Shown: positions 6,780 through 15,688, counted from the stretch's first letter. The stretch: DNA of 20,779 bases from an uncultured Eggerthellaceae bacterium (GCA_948829205.1 CAQLOA010000008.1:1-20779); one strand, 5' to 3'. Numbers and translations are program-made. The notes: generated by a model not told the origin, from the sequence alone.

Positions 6780-8138
6780 CTAGTCGAACAGCGTCCAAGG
6801 CTGGGTCGGCCGGTCTTGCAGGTATCCGTCCATCCACTTCCACAGCGGGTGCTGGTCCATGAAGTCCTTCGCGTTGAACTCCACGCCGTCGGCGCGGCCG
6901 TAGCGGCCCCACATCTTCATGTTCTTCACGTCGTCGGGGCCTGCGGCCTTCGCATCGCACGAGCCGGCCGGGTAGAACGGGATGTTCCACACGGCGTCGG
7001 GGTCGTCGGCGTAGTACTGCGGGTCGACGTCGTAATGCGAACAGATGTCGCGGCTGGACGGGCAGTTGTAGCCCAGGTACACGTCGTACGTGTCGGCCAG
7101 CATCTTCTTCACGACCTCCAGGTCGATCTTCCCGTAGTACTGGTCGATGAGCTCCATCCACCTCTGGCGGCGGGCACCGGTCTGCTGACGCGGGTCGTTG
7201 AAGCCGTTGTCCTTGCATTCCAGGTTGCGGATGCGCGGGTCGAACACGGCGTTGCATCCGAAGAACGCGCCGTCGAACGTGCGCTTCAGCGACGTGAACT
7301 CAAGGCCTTGCTCGTAGCGCGCGATCTCGCCGGTGTTGTGGTCGGCGATCAGCCACGCGTTGGCGTAGCCGCCGTTGTTGCCCGCATCAAGGCGCTCGAC
7401 GAACTCGTCGATGTTGCCCGCGAACTGCACGGCGTCGCGGATGCGCACCCATTCGGGCATGCCCGCGTCGTCGTAGCGGTCGAAGCCGGCCAGCGTGGTC
7501 TCGGTGATGTTCAGCCCCGCGTCGGTCACGTAGAAGTCGGTCATCGACGAAAGCATGCACGGCGCGGACGCCTGCATTATGAAGGCGTGGCCCTCGTCGG
7601 GTTCCACCCTCTTGCACACGTTGAAGTACTGGCCGCTCCAGAACTCGTCGAAGCTCTCATGCCCCAGGTAGGGCTTGCCGTCGACGGTGGCGGAACCTGT
7701 GGCCACGATGGCCGAGCAGTGTTCCTTGCGGTGCGTCTTCATCAGCGGACGGCTCATGATCTTGCCGGCGTTCTGGGGCCACCAGTAGCCGGTGACCTCC
7801 ATCCAGTCGTTCCAGGCGATCATGTCGTCCAGCGTTGCCGGCACGCCGGCGGCGGTCAGGCCGTCGGCCATTCCCTGCAGCTCGTTGGCCCAGCGCTCGG
7901 GGATCATGTCCCTGTGCAGCTTCAGCGACTGCTCTGCGAACCAGTCGTAGGTCATTCCGAACGTTTCCAGCGTCATGTACTCGTACACGCGCCTCGCGTC
8001 CTTGTACTCGTCGGCCAGCAGGTAGCCTTCCTGGAACCCGCACTCGTACGGGCTCCCCTTCACCTTGATGTGCCGCCACCCGTTGATTTCCTGATGCTGT
8101 GCGCGATCGACCATCGCTTGTTGGTCAGGCTTGAGCAT
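6780..8138 (-). CDS. C45 / phospholipase-B-like Ntn hydrolase
   Basis: 452-aa protein that I place in the N-terminal-nucleophile hydrolases of the C45 (acyl-CoA:6-aminopenicillanate acyltransferase-like) and phospholipase-B-like group. The evidence is the N-terminal GSPYECGFQEGYLLADE segment (28-44), typical of this group, and the block EHCSAIVATGSA at about 139-150, followed by DGKPYLGHESFDEF. In this family a Cys (here Cys141 is the best candidate) becomes the N-terminal nucleophile after autocleavage. No signal peptide is seen, whereas lysosomal PLB-like proteins are secreted. The start at 8138 is set by GGAAAGGAGG six bases upstream; the frame is open for 18 more codons without a ribosome-binding site. 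Its neighbours are an S10 peptidase upstream and pepC downstream. Likely activity is hydrolysis or transfer of an N-acyl/amide group; substrate unknown. Confidence 0.75.
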   Translation of the reverse strand: MLKPDQQAMVDRAQHQEINGWRHIKVKGSPYECGFQEGYLLADEYKDARRVYEYMTLETFGMTYDWFAEQSLKLHRDMIPERWANELQGMADGLTAAGVPATLDDMIAWNDWMEVTGYWWPQNAGKIMSRPLMKTHRKEHCSAIVATGSATVDGKPYLGHESFDEFWSGQYFNVCKRVEPDEGHAFIMQASAPCMLSSMTDFYVTDAGLNITETTLAGFDRYDDAGMPEWVRIRDAVQFAGNIDEFVERLDAGNNGGYANAWLIADHNTGEIARYEQGLEFTSLKRTFDGAFFGCNAVFDPRIRNLECKDNGFNDPRQQTGARRQRWMELIDQYYGKIDLEVVKKMLADTYDVYLGYNCPSSRDICSHYDVDPQYYADDPDAVWNIPFYPAGSCDAKAAGPDDVKNMKMWGRYGRADGVEFNAKDFMDQHPLWKWMDGYLQDRPTQPWTLFD

Positions 8139-8240
8139 CTCGGGCCTCCTTTCCTTCCAGGCCGGGCGGCTGGGGTCGCGCAGGTCCCGCACTCCGCGTG
8201 CCGTGCGCCCCGTGCCGCCTGGCGTTTCGTTCCGTTGCCC

Positions 8241-9728
8241 CTATGCCTGATGGCGCTTGTCGTAGAAGGCGGCAAGCTCGGGGGCCATCTTCTCAAGGGT
8301 GGGCTGGTCCTCGTAGGCCATGTGGCCGTTCTCGTGGACGCAGTACTCGATGCGGTCCTTTATGCTGTCGGGCAGGAACATCTTCGACATGGCGTGCTTG
8401 ACGTTCCAGAACGGCGTGGCCGCATCGTGGATGCCGCCGAAGAACAGCACGCGGCAGTGCGGGTTGCGGCGAAGCGCCGTGCCCATGTCGTAGGCCGTGT
8501 TGGGGCACGACGGGCTGCCCATGGTGCCAGGCGCCTGATGCGTCCAGTTCCAGTCCATGTTCACCTTGAACGACAGCAGCATGTTCAGCGGCGAGCCCTT
8601 GAAGCCGGTTTCCTGGACCAGCTTCATCCATGCCGACTGGTCGGGGGACATGATCGCGTCGCCCGAGGGGTCCTCGCCGGCGAAGAACTCGTTGTCGCCC
8701 TGCACGTCCATATAGGCAGGCTCGGTGAAGCGCGTGTCGTAGCGGCCTATGAACAGCCCCTCGTCCGCCAGCAGCAGCTTGCGGAACGTGTCAAGCTCGA
8801 TGCGCAGGTGCTTCTGCTGGATGATGTCGGCCGGGATGCCGATCAGCTGCGACATCTCCTTGGCTACGGCCTTCTCTTCCTTGGGGTCGATCTCGTCGCA
8901 CTTGATCAGCGCGCGGCCGTACTTCTCGTCGACGAAGTCCCATGCCTTGTCGAACCACTTGAACTGGTCCACGCCCTTGCCGGCCTTGCCGAAGTGGTTT
9001 GCCGTGGCGGCGTACACGGGAAGCATGCCCATGTAGTAAAGGTCGTTGCCGGAAAGGGTGGGCGCGTAGTCCAGGATGGTCGACTGCTCCACCACGCCGG
9101 TCAGCGCGATCCCGCGCTCGCCAAGCACGCGCATCAGCACCGCGTTGCGCATGGTGCCGTACGACTCGCCGTACAGGTACAGCGGCGAATTCCAGCGGTC
9201 GTGCGTGGTGAGCCACTGCGAGATGCCGCGCATGAACGCATCGGCGTCGCCGTCCACTCCCCACACCTTCTTGGGGTCGTAGCCCTTCGCCACCTTGGAA
9301 TATCCGGTGCCCAGCGCGTCGATGTACACCAGGTCGGAAGAAGGCAGCAGCGAGTAAGGGTTGTCTTCAGGCTGCGTGGGGCAAGGCAGCTGGTCGAGCG
9401 TCGCGATCGGCACACGCCGCGGCCCCAGGCCGCCGACGTTTACCATGGCCGACGACCCGCCAGGGCCGCCGTTCCAGCAGAACGTGACCGGACGGTCGGA
9501 CTTGTCCTGCTCGTCGGTGACGTAGGACAGCGCGAACATGTGCCCGATGAGGGTGCCGTCGTCCTCGTGCACCGGCAGCATCTCGGCTGTGGCGTCGTAG
9601 GTCAAGGACTTCTTGCCCTTGCCCTTCCAGGTGTACGTCTTGGTCGCAGGCTCGGGGATCGCGCCTTCGGACGGTTTGGGCTGCTCCTGCGGTTCCAGCT
9701 TCAACGTGAATGCTTGTGCTTCTGTCAT
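8241..9728 (-). CDS. S10-family serine carboxypeptidase homologue
   Basis: 495-aa alpha/beta-hydrolase with all hallmarks of MEROPS S10: the oxyanion and substrate-binding stretch WNGGPGGSS (85-93), nucleophile Ser189 in YGESYGT, Asp435 in GIHDAATPFW and His469 in ENGHMAY. Family members remove C-terminal residues from peptides; most eukaryotic ones are vacuolar or secreted and work at acid pH. This protein has no signal peptide (it begins MTEAQAFTLKLEPQEQPKPS), so it appears cytoplasmic. The ATG at 9728 has GAAAGGAG five bases upstream. It sits between an APC permease and the C45-like hydrolase in the minus-strand cluster, so exo-processing of imported peptides or peptide-like amides is likely. 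An acyltransferase role, as in plant S10-derived enzymes, cannot be excluded. Confidence 0.9.
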   Translation of the reverse strand: MTEAQAFTLKLEPQEQPKPSEGAIPEPATKTYTWKGKGKKSLTYDATAEMLPVHEDDGTLIGHMFALSYVTDEQDKSDRPVTFCWNGGPGGSSAMVNVGGLGPRRVPIATLDQLPCPTQPEDNPYSLLPSSDLVYIDALGTGYSKVAKGYDPKKVWGVDGDADAFMRGISQWLTTHDRWNSPLYLYGESYGTMRNAVLMRVLGERGIALTGVVEQSTILDYAPTLSGNDLYYMGMLPVYAATANHFGKAGKGVDQFKWFDKAWDFVDEKYGRALIKCDEIDPKEEKAVAKEMSQLIGIPADIIQQKHLRIELDTFRKLLLADEGLFIGRYDTRFTEPAYMDVQGDNEFFAGEDPSGDAIMSPDQSAWMKLVQETGFKGSPLNMLLSFKVNMDWNWTHQAPGTMGSPSCPNTAYDMGTALRRNPHCRVLFFGGIHDAATPFWNVKHAMSKMFLPDSIKDRIEYCVHENGHMAYEDQPTLEKMAPELAAFYDKRHQA

Positions 9729-9799
9729 GATGGCTCCTTTCGGCCATGGTTTCCTTGCTTCGCTCGTGCGCTTTCAGTGCCCTTTCAGCGCCCTTGTCC

Positions 9800-9863
9800 G
9801 TGCTCTTCAGAGCACCTATCCGAGGCTTGCATCCATTGCAACGGGGCGCCTTGCGACACCCCG
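9800..9863 (-). other. Two stem-loops in the APC permease-S10 gap
   Basis: The 156-bp gap between the APC permease stop and the S10 start holds two hairpins on the minus strand. The first (9842-9863) has a 9-bp stem with two G-U pairs closed by a GCAA tetraloop, and lies about 22 bases after the permease stop codon. The second (9800-9815) is GTGCTC/GAGCAC with loop TGAA. Neither is followed by a T-run. They may be Rho-type or processing elements that separate transporter and hydrolase expression. Confidence 0.4.
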
Positions 9864-9884
9864 GGATTTCCAAACGTCTGGCTG

Positions 9885-11405
9885 CTACCCAAGGTTTATC
9901 TGCCGCTTCAGAACCTTGGTCAGCACCAGGTAGTACACGATTCCGATGACTATGAACACGCAGCCGACGATCAGGGCCACGTCGCCCACCGACAGCAGGA
10001 TCGCGAAGCACACCGCCGCGCCGAACAGCGGGAACAGCAGGTGCATGAAGAACGCCTTCGCGCCGGCACGTTCCTTAAGTTGGAACCAGCAGAACACGAT
10101 GACCGAGACGTTCAGCATCACGTAGGTGGAAAGCGCGCCGAAGTTCGATATCTTCACGACCGTGTTCATGTTTATGCCGCTGAACTGGAAGACCAGCGTG
10201 AGCACGACGGACAGCCCGATTATGAAGATGACCGCGTTCAACGGGGAGTTGGTGCGCTTGTCCATCTTGGCCATGAACTTCGGAAGGCATCCGCCCTTCG
10301 CCATGGTGAACATGACGAACGCGATGGAGTTCTGCTGCGCGATTGCGGTGAACACGCCCTGCGCCAACGCGACGCCCACGGCGCACACCACCATCAGCCA
10401 CGGCCCTGCCGCCAGCTTGGCCACGGCGTAGAACGCGTTGTCGGTGTCGCCCTGGAAGGCCGCGCCGGACGGGTCGATGCACGTGGCTATGAAGCACTGC
10501 AGCACGTACAGCACGCACAGCACGACGGCCATGACCATCATTGCGCGCGACGGTCCGTGCTTGGGGTCCTTGGCTTCCTGCGTCAGGGTGGCGATGGCGC
10601 CGAACCCGACATAGGACATCACGGCCAGCGACACGGCCGACATCGTTCCGCCCAGCTCGAACTTGTCGGGGTTGAACACGTTGGTCGGCGAGAAGTTGGC
10701 GCTTTCAGGATGCTGCACGACGTACACGATGCCGCACACGACGAACAAGGCCAGGATGACCAGCTGGGCCACCAATGCCACCTTGTTCACCACCATGGCC
10801 GTCTTCATGCCTATCAGCGACACGATGGCCACGATGGCCAAGAAGCCGAAGCAAAGCGCCAGTATCGGGACCTCGGGAAGCATGCTGTGGATGGCTATGG
10901 CTGCGATCAGGTACACCATGGCCGGGCTGACCAGGTACTGAAGCAGCATCAGCCATCCGGCTATGAAGCCCGGAGCCTTGCCGAACACGTGGCTGACGTA
11001 GGTGAAGATTGACCCCGACGACGGGAAGTGCTGGATCATGATGCCGAACGAGAACACCGAGAACAGCACCGCCACGAAGCCGATGAGGAAAGCCAGGGTG
11101 GGCATTCCGCCGGAGTCGGCGAACACGCCGCCGTACACGGCCATCGGCGAGATGGGCACCATGGTTATGAGGCCCCACACCACCATGTCCTTCACGGTGA
11201 GGGTGGCCTTGAAGTCGTCGCCGCTCTTCTGGGCGGTGGCGACGGTGGGCTTCGTCACCTTGGCGCCGTTGTTCTCAGGCATCGACATGCGAGCTGCATC
11301 CGCGCCCGTTGCAGCGGGGTGAGCGCTCGACGTGCCAGTTACCTGCTTGAACTGCGCAGCCGTCGCCGACGTGGTCTTCGGCTCGTTCTTTTCGCTTGCG
11401 CTCAT
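9885..11405 (-). CDS. APC-superfamily amino acid/polyamine permease
   Basis: 506-aa membrane protein of the amino acid-polyamine-organocation superfamily. A hydrophilic, Ala/Thr-rich N-terminal extension of about 65 residues precedes TM1 (VKDMVVWGLITMVPISPM), and about 12 hydrophobic segments follow. Conserved-type features include the broken helices near GSIFTYVSHVFGKAPGFIAGW and the acidic loop TQEAKDPKHGPSRAM (typical E-A-x-x-P...P.A motif of APC carriers). The ATG at 11405 is favoured by AAGGGG eight bases upstream; a GTG at 11414 would overlap that site. It starts 19 bases after the stop of the GadC-like gene, so the two are co-transcribed. Substrate unknown; an amino acid or amine exchanged in connection with the neighbouring hydrolases is a reasonable guess. 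Confidence 0.88.
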   Translation of the reverse strand: MSASEKNEPKTTSATAAQFKQVTGTSSAHPAATGADAARMSMPENNGAKVTKPTVATAQKSGDDFKATLTVKDMVVWGLITMVPISPMAVYGGVFADSGGMPTLAFLIGFVAVLFSVFSFGIMIQHFPSSGSIFTYVSHVFGKAPGFIAGWLMLLQYLVSPAMVYLIAAIAIHSMLPEVPILALCFGFLAIVAIVSLIGMKTAMVVNKVALVAQLVILALFVVCGIVYVVQHPESANFSPTNVFNPDKFELGGTMSAVSLAVMSYVGFGAIATLTQEAKDPKHGPSRAMMVMAVVLCVLYVLQCFIATCIDPSGAAFQGDTDNAFYAVAKLAAGPWLMVVCAVGVALAQGVFTAIAQQNSIAFVMFTMAKGGCLPKFMAKMDKRTNSPLNAVIFIIGLSVVLTLVFQFSGINMNTVVKISNFGALSTYVMLNVSVIVFCWFQLKERAGAKAFFMHLLFPLFGAAVCFAILLSVGDVALIVGCVFIVIGIVYYLVLTKVLKRQINLG

Positions 11406-11424
11406 TTCAAACACCCCTTAGTTC

Positions 11425-13677
11425 CTACTTGCCCTGATCCGACCCGTTTGCACCAGATTCGGCATTGTCGGACGCGGGCGCGCTGGCGCCTTCGTCCGTC
11501 TTGCGCTTCACGTGCGGGTCGGGGACGTTGTTTTCTACATGCTTCTTGGCCTGCTCGGCCGCAGCCTTGGATTCCTTCACCTGACGTCGCGCCGATGCGA
11601 GGTTGCTGTCCGCTTCGATCTGCGCCTCGTAGGCCTGAGCCTCCACGGCGTATTCCTTGGCCTTCTGCTCGGCCTCGTGCTCGGCGTCGAGCGCTTTCTG
11701 CATGCGTTCGCCGGCGCGCTTGGCGTCAGCTTCGGGGTCGCGCGGGACAGTAGCCGCCTCGACTTCGCTTGCCGGAGCAGCCGGAACGTCCGCCGCGATC
11801 TGCACGGGCACGGCGGCTTCGATGGCTGCGGCATTGGGATGCTTGCGCAGGCCGGCGGTTGCTGCGGTGCCGATGCCGGCCTTCTTCGAGATGATGGCCG
11901 GCTGGCTCATGGGGATCGCCACTGCCGTGTTGGCCACGCCGTTCGTCTTCACCGGGTGGTTCATTGCGGCAGGGTCGTCACCAGCCTGGATCGAAGGAGA
12001 CGTGGGGTGATGCTTGCCAGGCACGTACTTGTCGGGGAGCACGATCTGCTCGTTGGGGTCCCATAGCTTCTTGATGGGCATGCCCATGGGGTTCTGGTCT
12101 TCGCTCATCATTTCCGACGGCACGTTCGAAAGAACGCGTGCCGGCTTCTTCAGGCCTTCGATCTGCCAAGTGAACGGGGCGAACACGTTGTTCTCGTCCA
12201 CCCAGTCATGCCTCTTGGAGGTCTGGTAGACGCCGAAGCATATGCCGAAGGTGACGACGATTATTGCCAGGATCACCACAACGTAAGTGACCGGGCTTCC
12301 GACCTCTTCGGCGACCTGGGCCGGCGGGATGATGGCCAGTACGATGCCGAACGCGCAGGCCAGAAGGCCTATGCCGGCAACTATCCATGCGCCTGCATTT
12401 CCGCCAGGCACCCTGAACAGGCGCGGACGGTTGGGCTGGTCGTGACGCAGCTTCAGGAACGACACGAACATCAGCACGTAGTACATCATGTAAAGGATGG
12501 TGATGGCCTGCGTGATCAGCACCACGAAGCCCTCGATGTTCGGGATCAGGAAGCACAGGAACGCGATGAGCGTCATGAAGGCCATCTGCAGGTACATGAG
12601 GCGGCTAGGCATGCCGTGCTTGTTGGAGTTCTGCAGAATCTTGGGCAGGAAGCCCGAGCGTCCGGCCTGACCCAGCATGAACGAAGGACCTGCCATGTTG
12701 GTGACCAACGACGCCATCGAAGCGCCCAGGCCCACCCAGACGAACGCGACGTAGATCCACGGGCAGCTGAACGTGGCGCCCAGAATCTTGTATGTTTGGT
12801 ACAGGCCGTAGACCAGGTTCATGTCCTGCTTCGGCGTGACTATGGCAATGCATACGGTGCCGGCGATGAAGATGATCAGCGTAAGGATCATGGCGATGAA
12901 GATGGAGAGCGGGAACTCCTTCTGCGGGTTCTTCAGCTGCTTGATGTGGGCCGCGTTCATGTCGATGCCCGCGAAGCTGAAGAACACGCCGGCGGCCAGC
13001 GCCAAGTTGGTCAGGCTGAAGCCGCTGTTGAAGGGGTTGAACGCCTCGGGCGTGGGGGTCACGTTGGACACGTTGCCCTGAGCCAGCCAGACCGCCGTGA
13101 AGATGACGATGAACGCCAGGGGGATGAACGTGCCGATGATGACGCCGTACTTCGTGAGGCGCGCGAACGCCTTGACGCCATGGGTGGATATCCACGTCAG
13201 CCCCCAGTAGTAGGCCAGCCAGGCCAGAATGATGAAGAACTGGTTCGACGGGTTGTTCATGAACTGGACCGCCCAGTCCCAGTCGGGCGTGTAGAAGCCG
13301 ATGGTGGCCGACGCGGACGCCACGCCCATGCCGAAGTTGATCGACGTTTGGAACCACAGGATCAGAAGGCACGTGAAGGCCAGGCCAGGCCCCAACGCCT
13401 CTCCGACCCACCTGAATATTCCGCCTCGCTGCCCCCATCCCGATGCGAGTTCGGCTGCGACCAAACCCGTGGGAAGAAAGAACACCAAGGCGCCGATGAT
13501 GAACAGCGTGACCGACGACAGTCCGTAGTAGGCCTGCTGCACGTCATTGGCGACGCTGCCGATGATGGTGACGTTCATCATCACCAGCGCCATCAATGAG
13601 ATGTAGGCACCCGTGTTCGCCCCTTTTGCAGGGCTGCTTGTCTTGGAGCTTGCGGAAGAACTTGCACTTGAACTCAT
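11425..13677 (-). CDS. GadC-like (glutamate:GABA antiporter family) permease with long coiled-coil tail
   Basis: 750-aa protein. After a Ser-rich start (1-20), residues to about 486 form a 12-TM APC carrier resembling the glutamate:GABA antiporter branch: MALVMMNVTIIGSV in TM1, YGLSS, then LVAAELASGWGQRGGIFRWVGE, which strongly recalls GadC. The last 264 residues (487-750, bases 11428-12219) are hydrophilic, with a Pro/Ala-rich part and then a charged heptad-like helical stretch (about 647-716) and a polar tail. GadC of E. coli has only a short C-terminal plug, so this tail is unusual. The start at 13677 is chosen for AAGGGG eight bases upstream; the frame is open for 48 more codons with no initiation signal. 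It is the first gene of the hydrolase cluster, divergent from the C69 dipeptidase. It likely exchanges an amino acid for its product; substrate unknown. Confidence 0.88.
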   Translation of the reverse strand: MSSSASSSASSKTSSPAKGANTGAYISLMALVMMNVTIIGSVANDVQQAYYGLSSVTLFIIGALVFFLPTGLVAAELASGWGQRGGIFRWVGEALGPGLAFTCLLILWFQTSINFGMGVASASATIGFYTPDWDWAVQFMNNPSNQFFIILAWLAYYWGLTWISTHGVKAFARLTKYGVIIGTFIPLAFIVIFTAVWLAQGNVSNVTPTPEAFNPFNSGFSLTNLALAAGVFFSFAGIDMNAAHIKQLKNPQKEFPLSIFIAMILTLIIFIAGTVCIAIVTPKQDMNLVYGLYQTYKILGATFSCPWIYVAFVWVGLGASMASLVTNMAGPSFMLGQAGRSGFLPKILQNSNKHGMPSRLMYLQMAFMTLIAFLCFLIPNIEGFVVLITQAITILYMMYYVLMFVSFLKLRHDQPNRPRLFRVPGGNAGAWIVAGIGLLACAFGIVLAIIPPAQVAEEVGSPVTYVVVILAIIVVTFGICFGVYQTSKRHDWVDENNVFAPFTWQIEGLKKPARVLSNVPSEMMSEDQNPMGMPIKKLWDPNEQIVLPDKYVPGKHHPTSPSIQAGDDPAAMNHPVKTNGVANTAVAIPMSQPAIISKKAGIGTAATAGLRKHPNAAAIEAAVPVQIAADVPAAPASEVEAATVPRDPEADAKRAGERMQKALDAEHEAEQKAKEYAVEAQAYEAQIEADSNLASARRQVKESKAAAEQAKKHVENNVPDPHVKRKTDEGASAPASDNAESGANGSDQGK

Positions 13678-14081
13678 TGATATCACCCCTTCTCGATTGC
13701 GGCTTCGACGTTCGGCCCGACCGGGTGGACTCCCTGGCGCGCCGAGCGCTTCGACGAGGTTAAGTGCTTGCACAAGGGGCGATTGCATGCCTGTTATGCA
13801 GTTTCGAAAATACGACAGCATTCAAGGCGGAAAGGTGGAAAGAAGCTCGCGTCAACGTCCCGTCAATGCATGGAAAATCGGGCGTTTCATTTCGTCGCCT
13901 TGCAGGAAGGACCCTATTTTCCGTTTGATGACAACGGCCTTTTCCCGCCCATCGCGGAGCCGCATGGCTGTATCACTTATGCATGTGAACGGTATATATG
14001 TGCAGCCGTGCACACGCACGGCGGAAGCACGCGACGATGCCTCGGCTTCGCCGAAGCCGAACGCAGGACAAGGAGGCAGCC
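13678..14081. promoter_or_regulatory. 404-bp divergent intergenic region (GadC-like cluster / C69 dipeptidase)
   Basis: No convincing gene is present; the open frames here have no ribosome-binding site or recognisable product. The stretch must hold promoters for both divergent units. Seen are a TATATA-type -10 candidate on the plus strand at 13993-13998 with only a weak -35, an 11-bp-spaced direct repeat CGTCAA (13850-13855, 13861-13866), and several TGCAT/ATGCA words (about 13784, 13796, 13865, 13979). The centre (about 13790-13940) is visibly less GC-rich than the flanking genes. Confidence 0.55.
14042..14060 (+). promoter_or_regulatory. Leader inverted repeat before the C69 gene
   Basis: TCGGCTTCG and CGAAGCCGA form a perfect 9-bp inverted repeat around a single C, ending nine bases before the AAGGAGG ribosome-binding site (14070-14076). 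In RNA it would fold as a 7-bp stem with a 5-nt loop. It could be an operator or a leader structure influencing translation. Confidence 0.45.
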
Positions 14082-15638
14082 ATGCCTTGCACAACATTGC
14101 TGGCGGGCAGGAACGCGACCAACGACGGATCGACCATAGTGGCTCGCAACGAGGACTGCGGGAACGGGTCGTTCAACGCGAAGAGCATGAAGGTGGTTGC
14201 GCCCGACGACCAGCCCCGCACCTACACCGGCGTCAACAGCCACCTGACCATCCAGCTGCCCGACGACCCCATCCGCTACACGTGCACCCCTAACTCCGAC
14301 CCCGCCGACGGAGTGTGGGGCGAGGCCGGCATCAATGCCGCCAACGTGTCCATGAGCGCGACCGAGACCATCTCCACCAACGCCCGCGTGCTTGGGGCCG
14401 ACCCCCTGGTCGCATACCAGCCTGCCAAAGGCAAGCCGGGCGAGGCCGGCCACGTACCCGAGAGGCCGGGCGGCATCGGCGAGGAGGACATGGTCACCAT
14501 CATCCTCCCCTACATCAGAAGCGCCCGCGAAGGCGTGCTGCGCATGGGCAAGCTGCTTGAGGAGCACGGCACCTACGAGACCAACGGCGTGGCCTTCGGC
14601 GACGAGCACGACGTGTGGTACATAGAGACCGTGGGCGGACATCACTGGATCGCGCGCCGCGTTCCCGACGACTGCTTCGTCGCGCAGCCGAACAGGCTCG
14701 GCATCGACAGGCTCGACCTGCGCGACGCCCTGGGCGAAGGCCGCGACAACCTCTGCAGCGCCGACCTGGCCGAATGGATGGCCGCGAACCACCTGGACGT
14801 CACGCCGACCGCGGCGGACGACGGCGACACCGTGAACGGCATCCCAGCGGTGTTCAACCCGCGCGAGGCGTTCGGCAGCTACACCTGGCTGGACATCGTG
14901 TACAACAACCCGCGCGCCTGGTACATGTGCAGCGTGCTGGCCGAGAACGGCGGCGACTTCGCCGGGCCCGACCCGAAGTACGGCCCCGAAAGCATGGACA
15001 TCCCCTGGTGCTTGAAGCCCAAGGTGAAGATATCGGCCATGGACGTGAAGAACATCCTGTCGTCCACCTACGACGGCACCATCTACGACCCCTACGGCCT
15101 GCAGGGCACCGAGGAAAGCCGGCACCGCTTCCGCGACATCGGCATCAACCGCACCTGCGAGTGCTCGGTGCTGCAGGTGCGCCCGAACGCTCCTGCAGCC
15201 GCCCGCGGAGTGCAGTGGGTGTCCTTCGGCTCGGGCCCGTTCAACACGTCCATCGCCATGTTCGCGAACGTGAAGAAGGTTCCCGGGTACCTGGACACCG
15301 ATGCGGACGACGTGACCACCGACAGCTTCTACTGGACGAACCGCCTGATCGCCGCGCTTGCCGACCCCGAGTACTTCGACAACATGGAGGCCATATCGGC
15401 CTACCAGCAGCAGGCCATCGCGTCGGGCTACCAGAACCTGGCGAAGATCGACGCGCTGCTTGCCGGAAGCGGCTACGACGCCGACGACATGGACGACGCG
15501 CGCTCGATCGAGGCCATGGAGAAGGCCAACGCCGAGCTTGTCGCCCAGGTGCAGGCCGCGAACTCCAAGCTGCTGGGAAGCGTGCTGTTCGTGCGCAGCC
15601 TGAACATGAAGAACGCCTTCGGCGCCTCCGACCACTGA
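14082..15638 (+). CDS. pepD: C69-family dipeptidase (PepD-like)
   Basis: 518-aa Ntn-hydrolase of MEROPS C69. The N-terminus MPCTTLLAGRNATNDGSTIV followed by ARNED closely matches the Lactobacillus PepD pattern, with Cys3 as the expected nucleophile; C69 enzymes may remove the residues before it. The family cleaves a broad range of dipeptides in the cytoplasm. The start at 14082 is fixed by AAGGAGG five bases upstream and by the Cys near the N-terminus; an in-frame ATG at 13998 would add 28 Arg-rich residues and bury the nucleophile, so it is rejected. No signal peptide is seen. It is divergent from the GadC-like/S10/C45/pepC cluster and ends at its own terminator (15689-15722). It probably supplies the dipeptidase step of the locus. 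The pepD symbol rests on family resemblance only. Confidence 0.93.
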   Translation: MPCTTLLAGRNATNDGSTIVARNEDCGNGSFNAKSMKVVAPDDQPRTYTGVNSHLTIQLPDDPIRYTCTPNSDPADGVWGEAGINAANVSMSATETISTNARVLGADPLVAYQPAKGKPGEAGHVPERPGGIGEEDMVTIILPYIRSAREGVLRMGKLLEEHGTYETNGVAFGDEHDVWYIETVGGHHWIARRVPDDCFVAQPNRLGIDRLDLRDALGEGRDNLCSADLAEWMAANHLDVTPTAADDGDTVNGIPAVFNPREAFGSYTWLDIVYNNPRAWYMCSVLAENGGDFAGPDPKYGPESMDIPWCLKPKVKISAMDVKNILSSTYDGTIYDPYGLQGTEESRHRFRDIGINRTCECSVLQVRPNAPAAARGVQWVSFGSGPFNTSIAMFANVKKVPGYLDTDADDVTTDSFYWTNRLIAALADPEYFDNMEAISAYQQQAIASGYQNLAKIDALLAGSGYDADDMDDARSIEAMEKANAELVAQVQAANSKLLGSVLFVRSLNMKNAFGASDH

Positions 15639-15688
15639 TAGCGTATTCGGGAGGCCGGCACAGGTGTCTCGCTTGGCTTCGAACTGCG

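Noticed and set aside
6672..11012. A 1446-codon open frame on the plus strand opposite the pepC, C45-like, S10 and APC genes
   Set aside because: It is antisense to four well-supported genes with intact catalytic motifs. Its translation is His/Arg/Val-rich without recognisable domains. Long antisense frames are expected where GC-rich codon bias suppresses stop codons.
12208..13599. A 463-codon plus-strand open frame opposite the GadC-like gene
   Set aside because: It is a highly charged His/Asp/Glu/Arg repeat-like translation, typical of the antisense of hydrophobic TM codons.
13768..14139. A 123-codon plus-strand frame in the divergent region before the C69 gene
   Set aside because: It overlaps the C69 start, lacks a Shine-Dalgarno sequence, and its translation is Arg/His/Cys-rich with no domain.
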